Positions 8,293 to 17,619 of a DNA stretch of 64,000 bases are shown here, piece after piece. Position numbers and translations under genes: made by a program. Origin of the DNA: Corynebacterium lubricantis DSM 45231 (GTDB lineage: Bacteria > Actinomycetota > Actinomycetes > Mycobacteriales > Mycobacteriaceae); assembly GCF_000379425.1 (NCBI RefSeq), contig NZ_KB902237.1:1-64000 (forward strand), written 5' to 3'. The notes below the pieces were generated by a model. It was not told the origin of the DNA. It made no database searches and saw only the letters and a program-made list of their open reading frames with translations. Within the stretch, counting starts at the first letter, position 1, and each line of letters begins with the position of its first letter.

Positions 8293-9191
8293 CTCACCGA
8301 GTGTAGCGCCAACTCGATCAAGTGTGAATCGTCCGCGGGCAACCAGGTAATGCGCTTGTCGCGGTTGAACCACGACCGCTGCCTGCGCACGTACCTTCGC
8401 GTGCCGACGATCGTGCGCTCCACCGCATCCTCTTGACTCATCTCGCCAGCCAAAAGGTCCAGGACCTGGGAATACCCAATTGCTCGACCCGCAGTGGAGT
8501 CCTTGACCAATCCCTGCTCGAGAAGAGCCTGGACTTCTGCGATAAAGCCTTGCTCGAACATCAGCTGGGTACGCAGTTCAATGCGAGGGTTGAGCCACTC
8601 GGCGGTGGTGCGCAGCCCGAGGATCTTTGTTCCCCACCGCGGAGGTGCGTCCTTCGGGGGCTGCGAGGCCTGGAAGGGTTTGCCGGTCAGCTGGATGACT
8701 TCGAGGGCACGCACCGTGCGGCGCGGGTCCTTGTCCTCGATGATGGCCGCGGCGGCCGGATCGATGGCAGCGAGCTCAGCGTGCAGATTGTCGATGCCGA
8801 TGTCTTCCAGCCTGGCCTCGTAGGTCGCCCGGACTTTCTTATCGGTGGGCGGGAATTCCCAGGCGTCAATCAACGATTGGACATACAGCATGGAACCACC
8901 CACCAAGATCGGAGTCTTGCCCCGAGCCTGGATCGCTTCCACGGTTGCCACTGCACGCTGCTGATATTCGGCGACCGAAGCGGTTTGAGTCACCGGCCAA
9001 ATGTCCAGAAGGTGGTGCGGGATGCCCTCGCGCTCCTCTAAAGAAAGCTTCGCGGTACCGATGTCCATGCCCTGATAGAGCTGCATCGAGTCAACATTGA
9101 CTACTTCCCCATCCAGCTCTTTCGCAAGAGCTATGCCGAGCGCGGATTTACCGGAGGCCGTGGGGCCAACCACTGCAATTGGGGTCGTCAT
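8289..9191 (-). CDS. miaA: tRNA dimethylallyltransferase
   Basis: 300 residues. MiaA adds a dimethylallyl group to N6 of A37 in tRNAs reading UNN codons. The P-loop [11 protein letters not shown] is at the N-terminus, with [15 protein letters not shown], the [12 protein letters not shown] region, and a C-terminal [13 protein letters not shown] motif also visible. The start ATG overlaps the previous gene's stop (ATGA at 9188-9191). MiaB, which acts on the same nucleotide next, is encoded at 14.2-15.8 kb. Confidence 0.96.
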   Translation of the reverse strand: MTTPIAVVGPTASGKSALGIALAKELDGEVVNVDSMQLYQGMDIGTAKLSLEEREGIPHHLLDIWPVTQTASVAEYQQRAVATVEAIQARGKTPILVGGSMLYVQSLIDAWEFPPTDKKVRATYEARLEDIGIDNLHAELAAIDPAAAAIIEDKDPRRTVRALEVIQLTGKPFQASQPPKDAPPRWGTKILGLRTTAEWLNPRIELRTQLMFEQGFIAEVQALLEQGLVKDSTAGRAIGYSQVLDLLAGEMSQEDAVERTIVGTRRYVRRQRSWFNRDKRITWLPADDSHLIELALHSVR

Positions 9192-9784
9192 GACAGCTCC
9201 CCCTGTAATTCCCATGCCGCGACGTAGCGCCCGACACCAAGTGAATCGTCTGCAAACAGGAGCTCGGCTTTGGTGGGTTGGAGGCGTGCCAGCTCCAGCC
9301 ACAGCTGAGGTTCCACGACCCCGGCACTTTCTAGCTCTGCATGTGTTATCTGGACGTTCGCGCCGACGAGGAGCTGTTGGAACTTCTCGTGCGTTTGTGG
9401 TGCCTCGGGAATGAGCGAAAGCGGCGCTCGCGCAGTCAGGCCCGCCGGACCGTCCACAACCACTACAGTCAAGGCCTTTGGGTTGATTTCTCCGATGGAA
9501 TCACGGAAGGAGGCGATCTCATCGACGAGATAGCGGGCTACTAATTCCGCCAAGTCGGTCCCTGCGCCCACGTTCACGTCAGCGCCCCACGCTTTAAAAG
9601 AGCCTTCCAGCGAGGTTTTCCACCTCGGATCGGAGCTGCCAATGACTTCGCGCGGGCGATCGTCGAGAAGCGATGCAACATGCTCGCGCACCTGCGCCGC
9701 GGCGCTGTCGGCGGGCGCGAGTTCCGTGACTACCGCTGGGCTGCCCGGAATCACGATCAACGAAGGAATAAATCCAATACTCAC
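9188..9784 (-). CDS. LigB-like (class III extradiol dioxygenase fold) protein of unknown function
   Basis: 198 residues beginning MSIGFIPSLIVIPGSPAVV, with VVVVDGPAGLTARAPLSLIP in the second half. It resembles the short actinobacterial proteins encoded next to miaA (Rv2728c type), which share a LigB-like fold but lack the clear metal ligands of true ring-cleaving enzymes. I see no convincing iron-binding His pair. It overlaps miaA by four bases, and this coupling suggests a role linked to tRNA modification or envelope metabolism rather than aromatic breakdown. The biochemical activity is unknown. Confidence 0.72.
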   Translation of the reverse strand: MSIGFIPSLIVIPGSPAVVTELAPADSAAAQVREHVASLLDDRPREVIGSSDPRWKTSLEGSFKAWGADVNVGAGTDLAELVARYLVDEIASFRDSIGEINPKALTVVVVDGPAGLTARAPLSLIPEAPQTHEKFQQLLVGANVQITHAELESAGVVEPQLWLELARLQPTKAELLFADDSLGVGRYVAAWELQGELS

Positions 9785-9950
9785 GCCCCCAGCCTAACCA
9801 GACATTGCTGGGGCCTGGGAATTGCTCCTTCCATTCATGCCTCAAGGGCGGTATATGGAGACAGCGCACCGACCATGGCTGTATATTTGTGAGACACACT
9901 CGTTGGCAGCCGTGTCGCGCGGCAAAGAATTGCAGAATAGGACGACCACC

Positions 9951-11321
9951 ATGACTACCCCTTCGACCCCAACCCCGAAGCCTGGAGCATCAACTCCTGC
10001 ACCTACTCCTGGGGCAATGCCGAGTCGCGCACCGAAGCCCGGTCCTCGCCCAGGGGCAGCCACGAACAATCGCCCCACCCCCGCTCCCGTTCCTGCTCCG
10101 GCCAAGAGCGACCCGAAGAAATTTGGTCGCATCGCCGAAGACGGCACCGTCTTTGTCACCCAGGGTGGCACCGAGCGCGAAATCGGCTCGTGGCAAGCAG
10201 GCACTCCTGAGGAGGGTCTCGCTCATTTCGGGCAGCGCTACGACGATCTGGCCACCGAGGTTGAACTGCTTGAGACTCGCCTCATCGCCCATCCTGAGGA
10301 CGCCGCCACGATCCGCGAGACTGCCGAACAGCTGCGCGCGACGCTCGATTCCGCTGCCGTGATTGGTGATCTCGACTTGTTGGATCGTCGCCTTGGGGAG
10401 ATCGCTACCCAGTCCGATGCCGCTGGCGAAAAGGCCAAGGAGCAAAAGGCCGAGCGACGCGCCGCTGCGATTGCGCAGAAGGAAAAGCTGGCCGCTGAGG
10501 CTGAGGATCTGGCGGAAAACTCCACCGATTGGAAGGGCACCGGCGACCGGATCCGCGCGATCTTGGATGAGTGGAAGACCATCCGCGGCATCGACCGCAA
10601 GACTGATGATCAATTGTGGAAGCGCTACTCGCGTGCCCGCGATGCCTTCAACCGCCGTCGCGGCTCCCACTTCGCCGAGCTTGACCGCACCCGCGCCACG
10701 GCGAAGAAGAAGAAGGAAGAACTGGTTGAACGCGCTGTAGCGCTGCAGAATTCCACTGACTGGAATGAGACCGCCCGGGCTTACCGCGACCTGATGACGG
10801 AGTGGAAGGCCGCCGGCCGCGCTCCCCGCGGTGACGACGACAAGCTGTGGGCTCAGTTCCGCGCCGCCCAGGACCACTTCTTTGATTCCCGCACCGCCGT
10901 CAACGACGAGCGCGACCGCGAATTCGAGGAGAACGCACAGGCCAAGGACGCACTGCTCGAGCAATACGACGCACAGATCGATCCCGCCACTGGTCTCGAG
11001 CAGGCCAAGAATAAGCTGCGCGAGCTGCAGGACAAGTGGGAAGAAATCGGTTTCGTCCCGCGCAACAAGGTTCGCGAGTACGAGGACAAGATCAGCGCCG
11101 TGGAAAAGCGCGTCTCGGATGCCGAGGATTCCCGCTGGCGTCGCACGGATCCTGAGGCGCAGGCGCGCATTGATCAGTTCCAGTCCCGTGCCGACGACCT
11201 GGCCGCACAGGCAGATAAGGCCGAGCAGGCGGGCAAATCTGCCGAGGCAACCAAGCTTCGCGAGCAGGCTGCCCAGTGGCAAGAGTTCGCTGATGTCGCT
11301 GCGAAGGCTGTCAACGACTAG
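9951..11321 (+). CDS. DUF349-domain coiled-coil protein
   Basis: 456 residues. The first 50 are Pro/Ala-rich and disordered. A short beta-containing segment follows (KKFGRIAEDGTVFVTQGG), and the rest is charged alpha-helix with repeated DUF349 units. The repeat signature W..T...I..IL.EWK.IRGIDRKTDDQLWKRY.RARDAFN recurs, with equivalents at TEWKAAGRAPRGDDDKLW and KWEEIGFVPRNKVREYEDK. DUF349 proteins are nucleic-acid-associated by some reports, but the role is not settled. The ATG at 9951 has TAGGA 10-14 bases upstream. It is followed after two bases by the GNAT gene, so the two are probably cotranscribed. Confidence 0.85.
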   Translation: MTTPSTPTPKPGASTPAPTPGAMPSRAPKPGPRPGAATNNRPTPAPVPAPAKSDPKKFGRIAEDGTVFVTQGGTEREIGSWQAGTPEEGLAHFGQRYDDLATEVELLETRLIAHPEDAATIRETAEQLRATLDSAAVIGDLDLLDRRLGEIATQSDAAGEKAKEQKAERRAAAIAQKEKLAAEAEDLAENSTDWKGTGDRIRAILDEWKTIRGIDRKTDDQLWKRYSRARDAFNRRRGSHFAELDRTRATAKKKKEELVERAVALQNSTDWNETARAYRDLMTEWKAAGRAPRGDDDKLWAQFRAAQDHFFDSRTAVNDERDREFEENAQAKDALLEQYDAQIDPATGLEQAKNKLRELQDKWEEIGFVPRNKVREYEDKISAVEKRVSDAEDSRWRRTDPEAQARIDQFQSRADDLAAQADKAEQAGKSAEATKLREQAAQWQEFADVAAKAVND

Positions 11322-11323
11322 TA

Positions 11324-12427
11324 ATGTTTCACACTGTCGTATTCGCCCGCCCCACAGCAGGGGCGGGCGCTGCCGTCTCTTCTGCCCAGATCGCCGAGCC
11401 TTCAGAAGCATTGGGCCAGTACGCGTTCTCGTCGACGCTAGCGATCCAGGACATCACCAGCGATGTCACCTCCGGCACCTCCGCGTCTCGCCTCGCAGTG
11501 CGCCTAGCCGGATCCGCGGAGTCGGACGCTTATCTCTTTGCGCTGTGCACCTCACCGCCGGGCCCGCGCGATATCGGAGCCTTCGGCTATCCTGCAGTTC
11601 CCTCAACAGGTACCTCCGGCGATCCCCTCGAGGTGGCCGCCTGGGTAATGATTTCGCTGCCGCTTCTTGAGGACACGCGCGTCATCGAAGCGCACGTCAC
11701 CATCGACGCCTCAATCGCACCGCTGCCAGGCGAACCGCTCGACGGCGATGTCACGCAGGCATGGGAGGGCGCACTTTCGCTTATCGACGAGCTGTCCCTC
11801 CGCCTCGAGCGCCCCATTCGCCAGCTCTGGATCACCCACGGTGCCAGCGATCTCCGAGGACCTGAACTGCTGGAGGCCAACGGGTACCGCGCGGCGTTCA
11901 CGGAGATTCAAGCCAAAGTGTCTTTGGAACCAGCGACCCTGTCCCCTTCCGTGCACATCGCCTACGACATGCGGTTTCCTGCCGAGCACTCCGCGTCCAT
12001 GGCCTCGATCTATACCGATTCTTCGGCGAGGCTTCCCCGCGGCGAGCTCATCATGGACACCATCGCGTGGTCTGAGCAGCGCATCCTCGATGCCTCGGGC
12101 AGGTTGCTCGCCAAAGGCGGCGAGCAAATCACGGCCTATATCCTGCGCGAGGGCACGGTTGTAGCTTTCAGCGAGGTGATGCGCTTTTCTGGCGCCGAGG
12201 ACACCGTTATCGAATTGGGTGCAACCTTCGTTCTCGAAGCCTTCCGTAATCAGGGACTTGGCAAGGCTGTCATGTTTTCTGCCCTAGCCGAGGCACGTTC
12301 GCGCTGGCCGAAGGCTCGCACCGGATATACCTCCTACCCGGACACGGTGAAATCGATCGCGCACCTGAATCAGGAACTCGGAGAGGACATCATCTCGGCC
12401 ACTACTGCTTGGCAGCGCGTGGACTAG
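11324..12427 (+). CDS. GNAT-family N-acetyltransferase
   Basis: 367 residues with two GNAT-like halves. The C-terminal half has the acetyl-CoA binding motif A (TFVLEAFRNQGLGKAVMFSAL), while the N-terminal half is degenerate (the region from WVMISLPLLEDTRVIEAHVTI to about residue 180). This tandem layout is common in actinobacterial acetyltransferases, some of which act on antibiotics or small amines; the substrate here is unknown. The start follows the DUF349 stop by two bases. The 3' end overlaps the convergent AbiEi/DUF559-like gene by four bases. Confidence 0.83.
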   Translation: MFHTVVFARPTAGAGAAVSSAQIAEPSEALGQYAFSSTLAIQDITSDVTSGTSASRLAVRLAGSAESDAYLFALCTSPPGPRDIGAFGYPAVPSTGTSGDPLEVAAWVMISLPLLEDTRVIEAHVTIDASIAPLPGEPLDGDVTQAWEGALSLIDELSLRLERPIRQLWITHGASDLRGPELLEANGYRAAFTEIQAKVSLEPATLSPSVHIAYDMRFPAEHSASMASIYTDSSARLPRGELIMDTIAWSEQRILDASGRLLAKGGEQITAYILREGTVVAFSEVMRFSGAEDTVIELGATFVLEAFRNQGLGKAVMFSALAEARSRWPKARTGYTSYPDTVKSIAHLNQELGEDIISATTAWQRVD

Positions 12428-13269
12428 GTCCCGACCTTGATGTGTCTCGCCGGAGGTTGGTGTGGCACTGGGTAGCGTTCAAGTGCTTGGCGCAGTCTGT
12501 TCACAAACGAACTCGCATCCGGATTTTCTGGGTCGAGTTCTGCCCAATGTGCGCGCACAATGGGAAAGCCCGCAGTGAGCAGGTGATGCTCCCTCATTCT
12601 TTCCTTAGCCAGTACATCCTGAACGGTCTCTCCAAACTTCTCCTGGTACTTCACTAACCCATCGAATTCACAGATTAGGAAGCCGTTGATCAGCGCATCG
12701 ACTCTATAGTTGCTCAAGCGGCCCTGGGGATCCTCAAAAGTGATGTTGGCTTGGAATTCGAGTGATTTCACTTCCGGCAGGTCTGCGGCTTCAAGTGTCA
12801 ACCTGGCACGGGTATCCAGTGCGCTATCCATATCGTCTCGGGAGGCATCAATGGCTTGTCGAAATTTCTTAATCCCCTTGCACCGAGCAATACTTTCGGC
12901 CCGCTGATGCAGCTCAGGTGTGGTCAGTGAGGGCCACTTCTTGCGCGCCGCATCGATGGCGGTCGCACCGGCGATCTCCCCGTAATAGCGGTGAGTATCG
13001 AACAGCGCACGAATCAGAGAGACTACCCGGACGCCTTCTTTGGTCCTGATGTGTTCGCTTGGTAAGTATCCTGACCGGAACCGCGAGTTCTTCGGCCACA
13101 AATGCCGCATAGAAGGATTGACTTGTCCGGGAAGGACCAGGTCAACTACTTCCACACGATCCAATGGCTTGATTCCATGAATCAATACAGCCGCTGGCCC
13201 GGTGACCGCCGAAGTTCGGGTCTTTGCTGCAGTATTTCTAATAAATGTGAGTTCATCAGGTTGTTCCAT
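12424..13269 (-). CDS. AbiEi-like / DUF559 (Vsr-type nuclease fold) protein
   Basis: 281 residues. The N-terminal part (SAVTGPAAVLIHGIKPL, then VRVVSLIRALFDTHR) matches the AbiEi-type antitoxin-like region widespread in actinobacteria. The C-terminal part has the very-short-patch-repair-like core: YRVDALINGFLICEFDGLVKY, EKRMRE-like KERMREHHLL, and FPIVRAHW. Such proteins occur as solitary genes and are often called type IV toxin-antitoxin regulators, but no AbiEii-like nucleotidyltransferase partner is adjacent. The acidic residue usually found in the SPLES motif is replaced (DSALDTRAR). Nuclease activity is unproven. It looks like an accessory gene inserted between core genes. Confidence 0.75.
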   Translation of the reverse strand: MEQPDELTFIRNTAAKTRTSAVTGPAAVLIHGIKPLDRVEVVDLVLPGQVNPSMRHLWPKNSRFRSGYLPSEHIRTKEGVRVVSLIRALFDTHRYYGEIAGATAIDAARKKWPSLTTPELHQRAESIARCKGIKKFRQAIDASRDDMDSALDTRARLTLEAADLPEVKSLEFQANITFEDPQGRLSNYRVDALINGFLICEFDGLVKYQEKFGETVQDVLAKERMREHHLLTAGFPIVRAHWAELDPENPDASSFVNRLRQALERYPVPHQPPARHIKVGT

Positions 13270-13315
13270 ACCCTTTTAGACTGCGCAAAGGAGTAAAAGG
13301 ATCCCTCCATTCTCA

Positions 13316-13391
13316 TGTGCTCGATATTAGGGGGCTGCCAAACTCGAGCAATCGAAATCTGGATTAAATCATCGCAGGTCACATGCTCGAT
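13316..13391. repeat. TGCTCGATA repeats in the spacer downstream of a membrane-protein gene
   Basis: The nonamer TGCTCGATA occurs near 13319 and 13383 and again in both arms of the terminator hairpin at 13406-13440. The region between also holds CTCGAGCAATCGA. The repeats could be remnants of duplicated terminator sequence or binding sites. No gene is supported in 13270-13456. Confidence 0.4.
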
Positions 13392-13400
13392 AAACGGACG

Positions 13401-13440
13401 AAAAAGCCGGATGCTCGATAATCAATATCGAGCATCCGGC
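13401..13440 (-). terminator. Rho-independent terminator for the membrane-protein gene at 13457
   Basis: A perfect 15-bp stem, GCCGGATGCTCGATA (13406-13420) with TATCGAGCATCCGGC (13426-13440), and a five-base loop. On the minus strand it is followed by TTTTT, the standard intrinsic terminator layout. Confidence 0.9.
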
Positions 13441-13456
13441 GGAGCGCAGGCACCTG

Positions 13457-14137
13457 CTACTTGTCAGCCTGCTTGTCAGTGTCCTTTTGGGCCTGCTTGC
13501 GGTGTCGTTCGCTGGCGCGGGCGCGGCGATCGTCGATAAGCAATGGGTTGTCATCGCCGACCCTCTGCGCCGCATTCGTCGAGGCATCGAGCTGGACGTG
13601 GCCGACCTCGTCGGTGTCATCGATCTGGAAGCGCTGCTGGGCAATCTCTTCCTGCTGCGGATCGCGCTTGGTTACTAAGCTAATGAAAGTAATCTCAGCA
13701 ACGATAACTGTAACAATCGCCAGGTAGATGCCGATTCCGGAGCCAGCCCCCGACGTGGTCTGACGCAGCCAGAGAGCGAGCACGGCCATGATGAGCGCTA
13801 CCGTTGTAAGTGCCCACGCCAGGATGAACGGGGTCGAGCGCTTGGTAATGACCAGCACCGTTGTCATCACGGCAATTCCGAGGAAGCTTAACCAGACAAA
13901 CACCGATTCGGTGATCTTGATATTCGCGTCCTGAGCGGACTGGGAATTGATCAGGATCTCGGCTCCACTCACGCTGCCCATGTACGGCAGGAACAGCGAC
14001 AGAATGTAGACGACGATCACACCAACGAGGACCCACCGCGCGCTACCCATGGAAACGGTCTTGGCAATCTTGCGTTCCTGTGCAGCGAGGCGGTCGGCCT
14101 CTGCCGCACCAGTGGATACGGGTTGCTGGGAGCTCAC
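13457..14137 (-). CDS. Conserved actinobacterial four-helix membrane protein
   Basis: 226 residues. Four hydrophobic segments are seen: ARWVLVGVIVVYILSLFLPY, VFVWLSFLGIAVMTTVLVI, FILAWALTTVALIMAVLALW, and IGIYLAIVTVIVAEITFISLV. They are flanked by a charged N-terminus and a polar, Arg/Lys-rich cytoplasmic tail ending KDTDKQADK. It matches in position and layout the membrane protein next to miaB in mycobacteria (Rv2732c). No enzymatic motif is present. It has a strong terminator downstream and a 98-base gap to miaB upstream, so it may have its own promoter. Function unknown. Confidence 0.82.
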   Translation of the reverse strand: MSSQQPVSTGAAEADRLAAQERKIAKTVSMGSARWVLVGVIVVYILSLFLPYMGSVSGAEILINSQSAQDANIKITESVFVWLSFLGIAVMTTVLVITKRSTPFILAWALTTVALIMAVLALWLRQTTSGAGSGIGIYLAIVTVIVAEITFISLVTKRDPQQEEIAQQRFQIDDTDEVGHVQLDASTNAAQRVGDDNPLLIDDRRARASERHRKQAQKDTDKQADK

Positions 14138-14235
14138 GGTTTACAGCCTCTATCTACTCAGTGTGGTTCGAAGTGGTTCGAAAGTTTGATACTTGGGATA
14201 GTCTAGTGCACTCGCAAGGCGAATCCCATGTGGGC

Positions 14236-15759
14236 TTAAGCGTGGCAGCTTGGGGCCGCCGGCAAGTCAGCAGGCTTGCCCAGCGAAGGCAGCCCAAGGC
14301 CGACGCCAACTGGTGCTGTCGTGGGGACCTTGCCGGATTCGGTCATGTCGCCAGCCTTGGTGCGGCGGTGCGAGTGAATGCCGGAATCTGCAATCAGGAA
14401 GAAGGACTTCGCTTCGGTTACGGTGACGTGCACGATGTCGCCTGCACGGACTTCGCCATCGATGTTGCCTTCGACTGCGAAATGAACGAGGCGTCCATCG
14501 CGAGCGCGTCCCGACATCCGGTGGGTCTTGTCGTTCTTTCGTCCGTCTTCCTGGACCAGCAGCTCGACGTCTTCGCCCACGAGCTTCTTATTGTCCTCGA
14601 GTGAGATCGAATCCTGCAGTTCCACAAGGCGTTCGAAGCGGTCTTGCACAACTTCCTTGGGAATCTGATCTTCCATTTCCGCGGCAGGCGTACCTGGGCG
14701 CGGCGAGTATTGGAAGGTATAGGCGCTGGTGAAGCGGGCGCGGCGCACTGCATCCATGGTTGCTTGGAAATCCTCTTCGGTCTCTCCGGGGAACCCCACG
14801 ATGATGTCGGTGGTGATGGAGGCGTGAGGGATTTTCTCGCGTACTTCGTCGAGAATTGCGAGGAATTTCTTCGAACGGTACGAGCGACGCATGTCCTTGA
14901 GCACCTTGTCTGAGCCCGACTGCAGCGGCATGTGCAGCTGCGGGCAGACGTTAGGTGTTTCGGCCATCGCGTCAATCACGTCGGAGGTGAATTCAGCGGG
15001 GTGCGGAGAAGTAAAACGCAGGCGCTCGAGGCCTTCGATGTTGCCGCAGGCGCGCAATAGCTTCGAGAATGCGGAGCGGTCACGGTCCATGTCTTCGTCG
15101 ACGAAGTTCACGCCATAAGCATTGACGTTTTGGCCCAGCAGAGTCACTTCCGAGACTCCCTGGTCCACAAGCGCCTGGACCTCGGCGAGGATATCGCCTG
15201 GGCGCCGGTCGACTTCCTTGCCGCGCAGGCTCGGAACGATACAGAAGGTACACGTGTTGTTACAGCCCACCGAAATGGACACCCACCCTGCGTAGGCAGA
15301 CTCGCGCTTCGCTGGCAGTACCGACGGGAACGCCTCGAGAGATTCAACGATCTCGACCTGGGCCTCGTCGTTATGCCGTGCACGCTCGAGCAGCGCCGGC
15401 AGTGCAGACATGTTGTGCGTGCCGAATACCGCGTCCACCCATGGTGCCTTTTCGACGACGGTGTCGCGGTCTTTTTGTGCCAGGCAGCCACCGACGGCGA
15501 TCTGCATGCCTGGGTGGTTTTCTTTGGTTTCCCTTAAGTGCCCAAGAGTTCCGTAGAGCCGCTTGTCGGCATTTTCTCGTACGGCACAGGTATTGAACAC
15601 GACTAGGTCCGGTTCACTGCCTTCGCTGGCTGCTTCATATCCTGCGTCTTCGAGCATGCCGGAAAGTCGCTCTGAGTCGTGCACGTTCATCTGGCACCCG
15701 AAGGTGCGAACTTCGTAAGTCCGAGGGGTTTCTACTGATTGGCTTGCCACGGTTCGCAT
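14236..15759 (-). CDS. miaB: tRNA-2-methylthio-N6-dimethylallyladenosine synthase MiaB
   Basis: 507 residues. The N-terminal UPF0004 domain has three Fe-S cysteines (FGCQMN, NTCAVRE, GGCLAQ). The radical-SAM domain has CNNTCTFC, and a TRAM RNA-binding domain lies at about residues 375-445. It methylthiolates the i6A37 made by MiaA. The C-terminal tail, Pro/Gly-rich and ending LPAAPSCHA, goes beyond TRAM and looks disordered. Transcribed opposite to gluABCD. Confidence 0.95.
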   Translation of the reverse strand: MRTVASQSVETPRTYEVRTFGCQMNVHDSERLSGMLEDAGYEAASEGSEPDLVVFNTCAVRENADKRLYGTLGHLRETKENHPGMQIAVGGCLAQKDRDTVVEKAPWVDAVFGTHNMSALPALLERARHNDEAQVEIVESLEAFPSVLPAKRESAYAGWVSISVGCNNTCTFCIVPSLRGKEVDRRPGDILAEVQALVDQGVSEVTLLGQNVNAYGVNFVDEDMDRDRSAFSKLLRACGNIEGLERLRFTSPHPAEFTSDVIDAMAETPNVCPQLHMPLQSGSDKVLKDMRRSYRSKKFLAILDEVREKIPHASITTDIIVGFPGETEEDFQATMDAVRRARFTSAYTFQYSPRPGTPAAEMEDQIPKEVVQDRFERLVELQDSISLEDNKKLVGEDVELLVQEDGRKNDKTHRMSGRARDGRLVHFAVEGNIDGEVRAGDIVHVTVTEAKSFFLIADSGIHSHRRTKAGDMTESGKVPTTAPVGVGLGLPSLGKPADLPAAPSCHA

Positions 15760-15832
15760 TCTATCGCTGGTTGCAATGGTGTCATAACCGTGACGTCCGC
15801 TGTGCCCTACCTGCGAAATTAACCAGTCATTG

Positions 15833-15854
15833 CAACTTTGTTAAAACAACTTTG
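15833..15854 (+). promoter_or_regulatory. Direct repeat in the gluA promoter region
   Basis: CAACTTTG occurs at 15833-15840 and 15847-15854, 14 bp apart, just upstream of an AT-rich stretch containing TATCTA that could be the -10 element. It lies between divergent miaB and gluA. A regulatory role for glutamate uptake is possible but not shown; no clear AmtR box was found. Confidence 0.3.
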
Positions 15855-15893
15855 CCAATTATCTAGCAATTGTCTCTCAGACCAACTAAAACT

Positions 15894-16676
15894 ATGTCTA
15901 TGACTCAGGACACTTTCTCGTCTCACGGAGACTCGCGGAACACGCCGATGATCCGGATGACCAACGTGCAAAAGTACTTCGACGATTTTCATGCCCTCAC
16001 AGACATCAACCTAGAAGTCCCAAAGGGGCAGGTCGTCGTCGTACTTGGCCCGTCGGGCTCGGGAAAGTCCACCCTGTGTCGCACCATCAACCGCCTCGAA
16101 ACCATCGAGGAAGGCACCATCGAAATCGACGGAATTCCATTGCCTGAGGAAGGTAAGCAGCTTGCCACGCTACGCGCCGACGTGGGCATGGTGTTCCAAC
16201 AATTTAATCTCTTCCCTCACCTGACTATTAAAGACAATGTGACGCTGGGCCCGAAGCGCGTGCGCAAAATGTCCAAGTCCGATGCCGACAAGCGAGCAAT
16301 GGACCTATTGGAACGAGTGGGCATTGCCAACCAGGCAGACAAGTACCCCGCACAGCTCTCGGGTGGACAGCAGCAACGCGTTGCCATCGCACGTGCGCTG
16401 GCAATGAACCCCAAACTGATGCTTTTCGACGAGCCTACGTCCGCACTCGATCCCGAGATGGTCGGCGAGGTTCTGGATGTTATGGGCGGTCTTGCTCGTG
16501 AGGGAATGACGATGGTGGTGGTCACCCACGAGATGGGGTTCGCACGCAAAGCTGCGGATCGCATTCTATTTATGGCCGACGGTGAGATTGTCGAGGACAC
16601 AGATCCCGAATCATTCTTCACCAACCCTGCGTCGGGCCGTGCCCGCGACTTCCTTGGCAAGATTTTGCCGCACTAA
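15894..16676 (+). CDS. gluA: Glutamate ABC transporter, ATP-binding protein GluA
   Basis: 260 residues from the ATG at 15894. Walker [11 protein letters not shown]-loop VFQQFNLF, signature LSGGQQQR, Walker [13 protein letters not shown] and switch His VVTHEMGF are all present, as in polar-amino-acid ABC ATPases. GluA powers glutamate uptake with GluB, GluC and GluD. An internal ATG at 15948 ([11 protein letters not shown]) gives 242 residues, the length of C. glutamicum GluA, and may be the true start; neither ATG has a strong ribosome site. First gene of the gluABCD operon. Confidence 0.93.
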   Translation: MSMTQDTFSSHGDSRNTPMIRMTNVQKYFDDFHALTDINLEVPKGQVVVVLGPSGSGKSTLCRTINRLETIEEGTIEIDGIPLPEEGKQLATLRADVGMVFQQFNLFPHLTIKDNVTLGPKRVRKMSKSDADKRAMDLLERVGIANQADKYPAQLSGGQQQRVAIARALAMNPKLMLFDEPTSALDPEMVGEVLDVMGGLAREGMTMVVVTHEMGFARKAADRILFMADGEIVEDTDPESFFTNPASGRARDFLGKILPH

Positions 16677-16701
16677 GTCACTTACCTCTAGGAGAATTGG
16701 C

Positions 16702-17589
16702 ATGAAACGTTTTAACCGCACCCTTGCGATCCTTGCATCCATCGGTATTGCTTCGACGGGATTAGTAGCCTGTGGTGGCGATTCCGGCGGCTCTGGTGGC
16801 GAAGCAGGCTCGGGCCTGCTTGGCGCTATCGAGTCGGGCAATGTCACTGTCGGCACTAAGTTTGACCAGCCAGGCCTTGGCCTGCGTGAGCCAGACGGCT
16901 CTATGACCGGCTTCGATGTTGATGTTGCAACTTACGTTGTCAACAGCATTGCTACTGAAAATGGCTGGACCGAACCGGAAATCACCTGGCGCGAAACCCC
17001 TTCCGCACAGCGTGAAACCATGATCCAGAACGGTGAGGTGGACATGATCGCTGCCACCTACACCATCAACGCATCGCGCGCGGAGTCTGTCTCCTTCGGC
17101 GGTCCGTACACTCTGACCCATCAGGCTCTCTTGGTTAATTCCGACAATTCTGAGATCGATGGCCTCGAAGCCCTTGACGGAAAGATCCTCTGCTCCGTAA
17201 CCGGTTCGACGCCTGCCCAGAAGGTCAAGGAGGAGCTTCCTTCCGTCCAGCTCCAGGAGTACGACACCTACTCTTCATGCGTTGAGGCACTGCGCCAGGG
17301 CAACGTCGATGCGATGACCACCGACGCAACCATCCTTGGTGGCTATGCTTCCCAGTCGCCTGGTGATTTCAAGGTCGTTGAGCTGTTGCGCGACGGCGAG
17401 CAGTTCACCGATGAGCCTTACGGCATCGGCGTGACAAAGGACGACCAAGCCTCAGTCGATGCGATCAACACTGCTTTGCAGGCAATGTACGACGATGGCA
17501 CATTCCAGACCTTCCTCGATGAGAACTTGGCCGGTGGCGAAGGCGTGGAAGAAGCCACCCCTGGTGATCTCTCCTTCCTTGACCAGTAA
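16702..17589 (+). CDS. gluB: Glutamate-binding lipoprotein GluB
   Basis: 295 residues. It carries a lipoprotein signal: MKRFNRTLAIL, a hydrophobic core, then lipobox LVAC with Cys at residue 22, followed by a Gly/Ser spacer. The rest is a solute-binding protein family 3 domain, with the conserved GFDVDVATYV and PYTLTHQALLV segments. It captures glutamate outside the membrane for GluCD. ATG with GGAG eight bases upstream, 25 bases after gluA. Confidence 0.95.
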   Translation: MKRFNRTLAILASIGIASTGLVACGGDSGGSGGEAGSGLLGAIESGNVTVGTKFDQPGLGLREPDGSMTGFDVDVATYVVNSIATENGWTEPEITWRETPSAQRETMIQNGEVDMIAATYTINASRAESVSFGGPYTLTHQALLVNSDNSEIDGLEALDGKILCSVTGSTPAQKVKEELPSVQLQEYDTYSSCVEALRQGNVDAMTTDATILGGYASQSPGDFKVVELLRDGEQFTDEPYGIGVTKDDQASVDAINTALQAMYDDGTFQTFLDENLAGGEGVEEATPGDLSFLDQ

Positions 17590-17619
17590 TTTCCCGCTCA
17601 TTTCTTAGGAGGAACACGC

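Noticed and set aside
13315..13539. Small plus-strand frame of 74 codons over the terminator at 13401-13440
   Set aside because: It spans a strong terminator and the end of the convergent membrane-protein gene, with no ribosome site.
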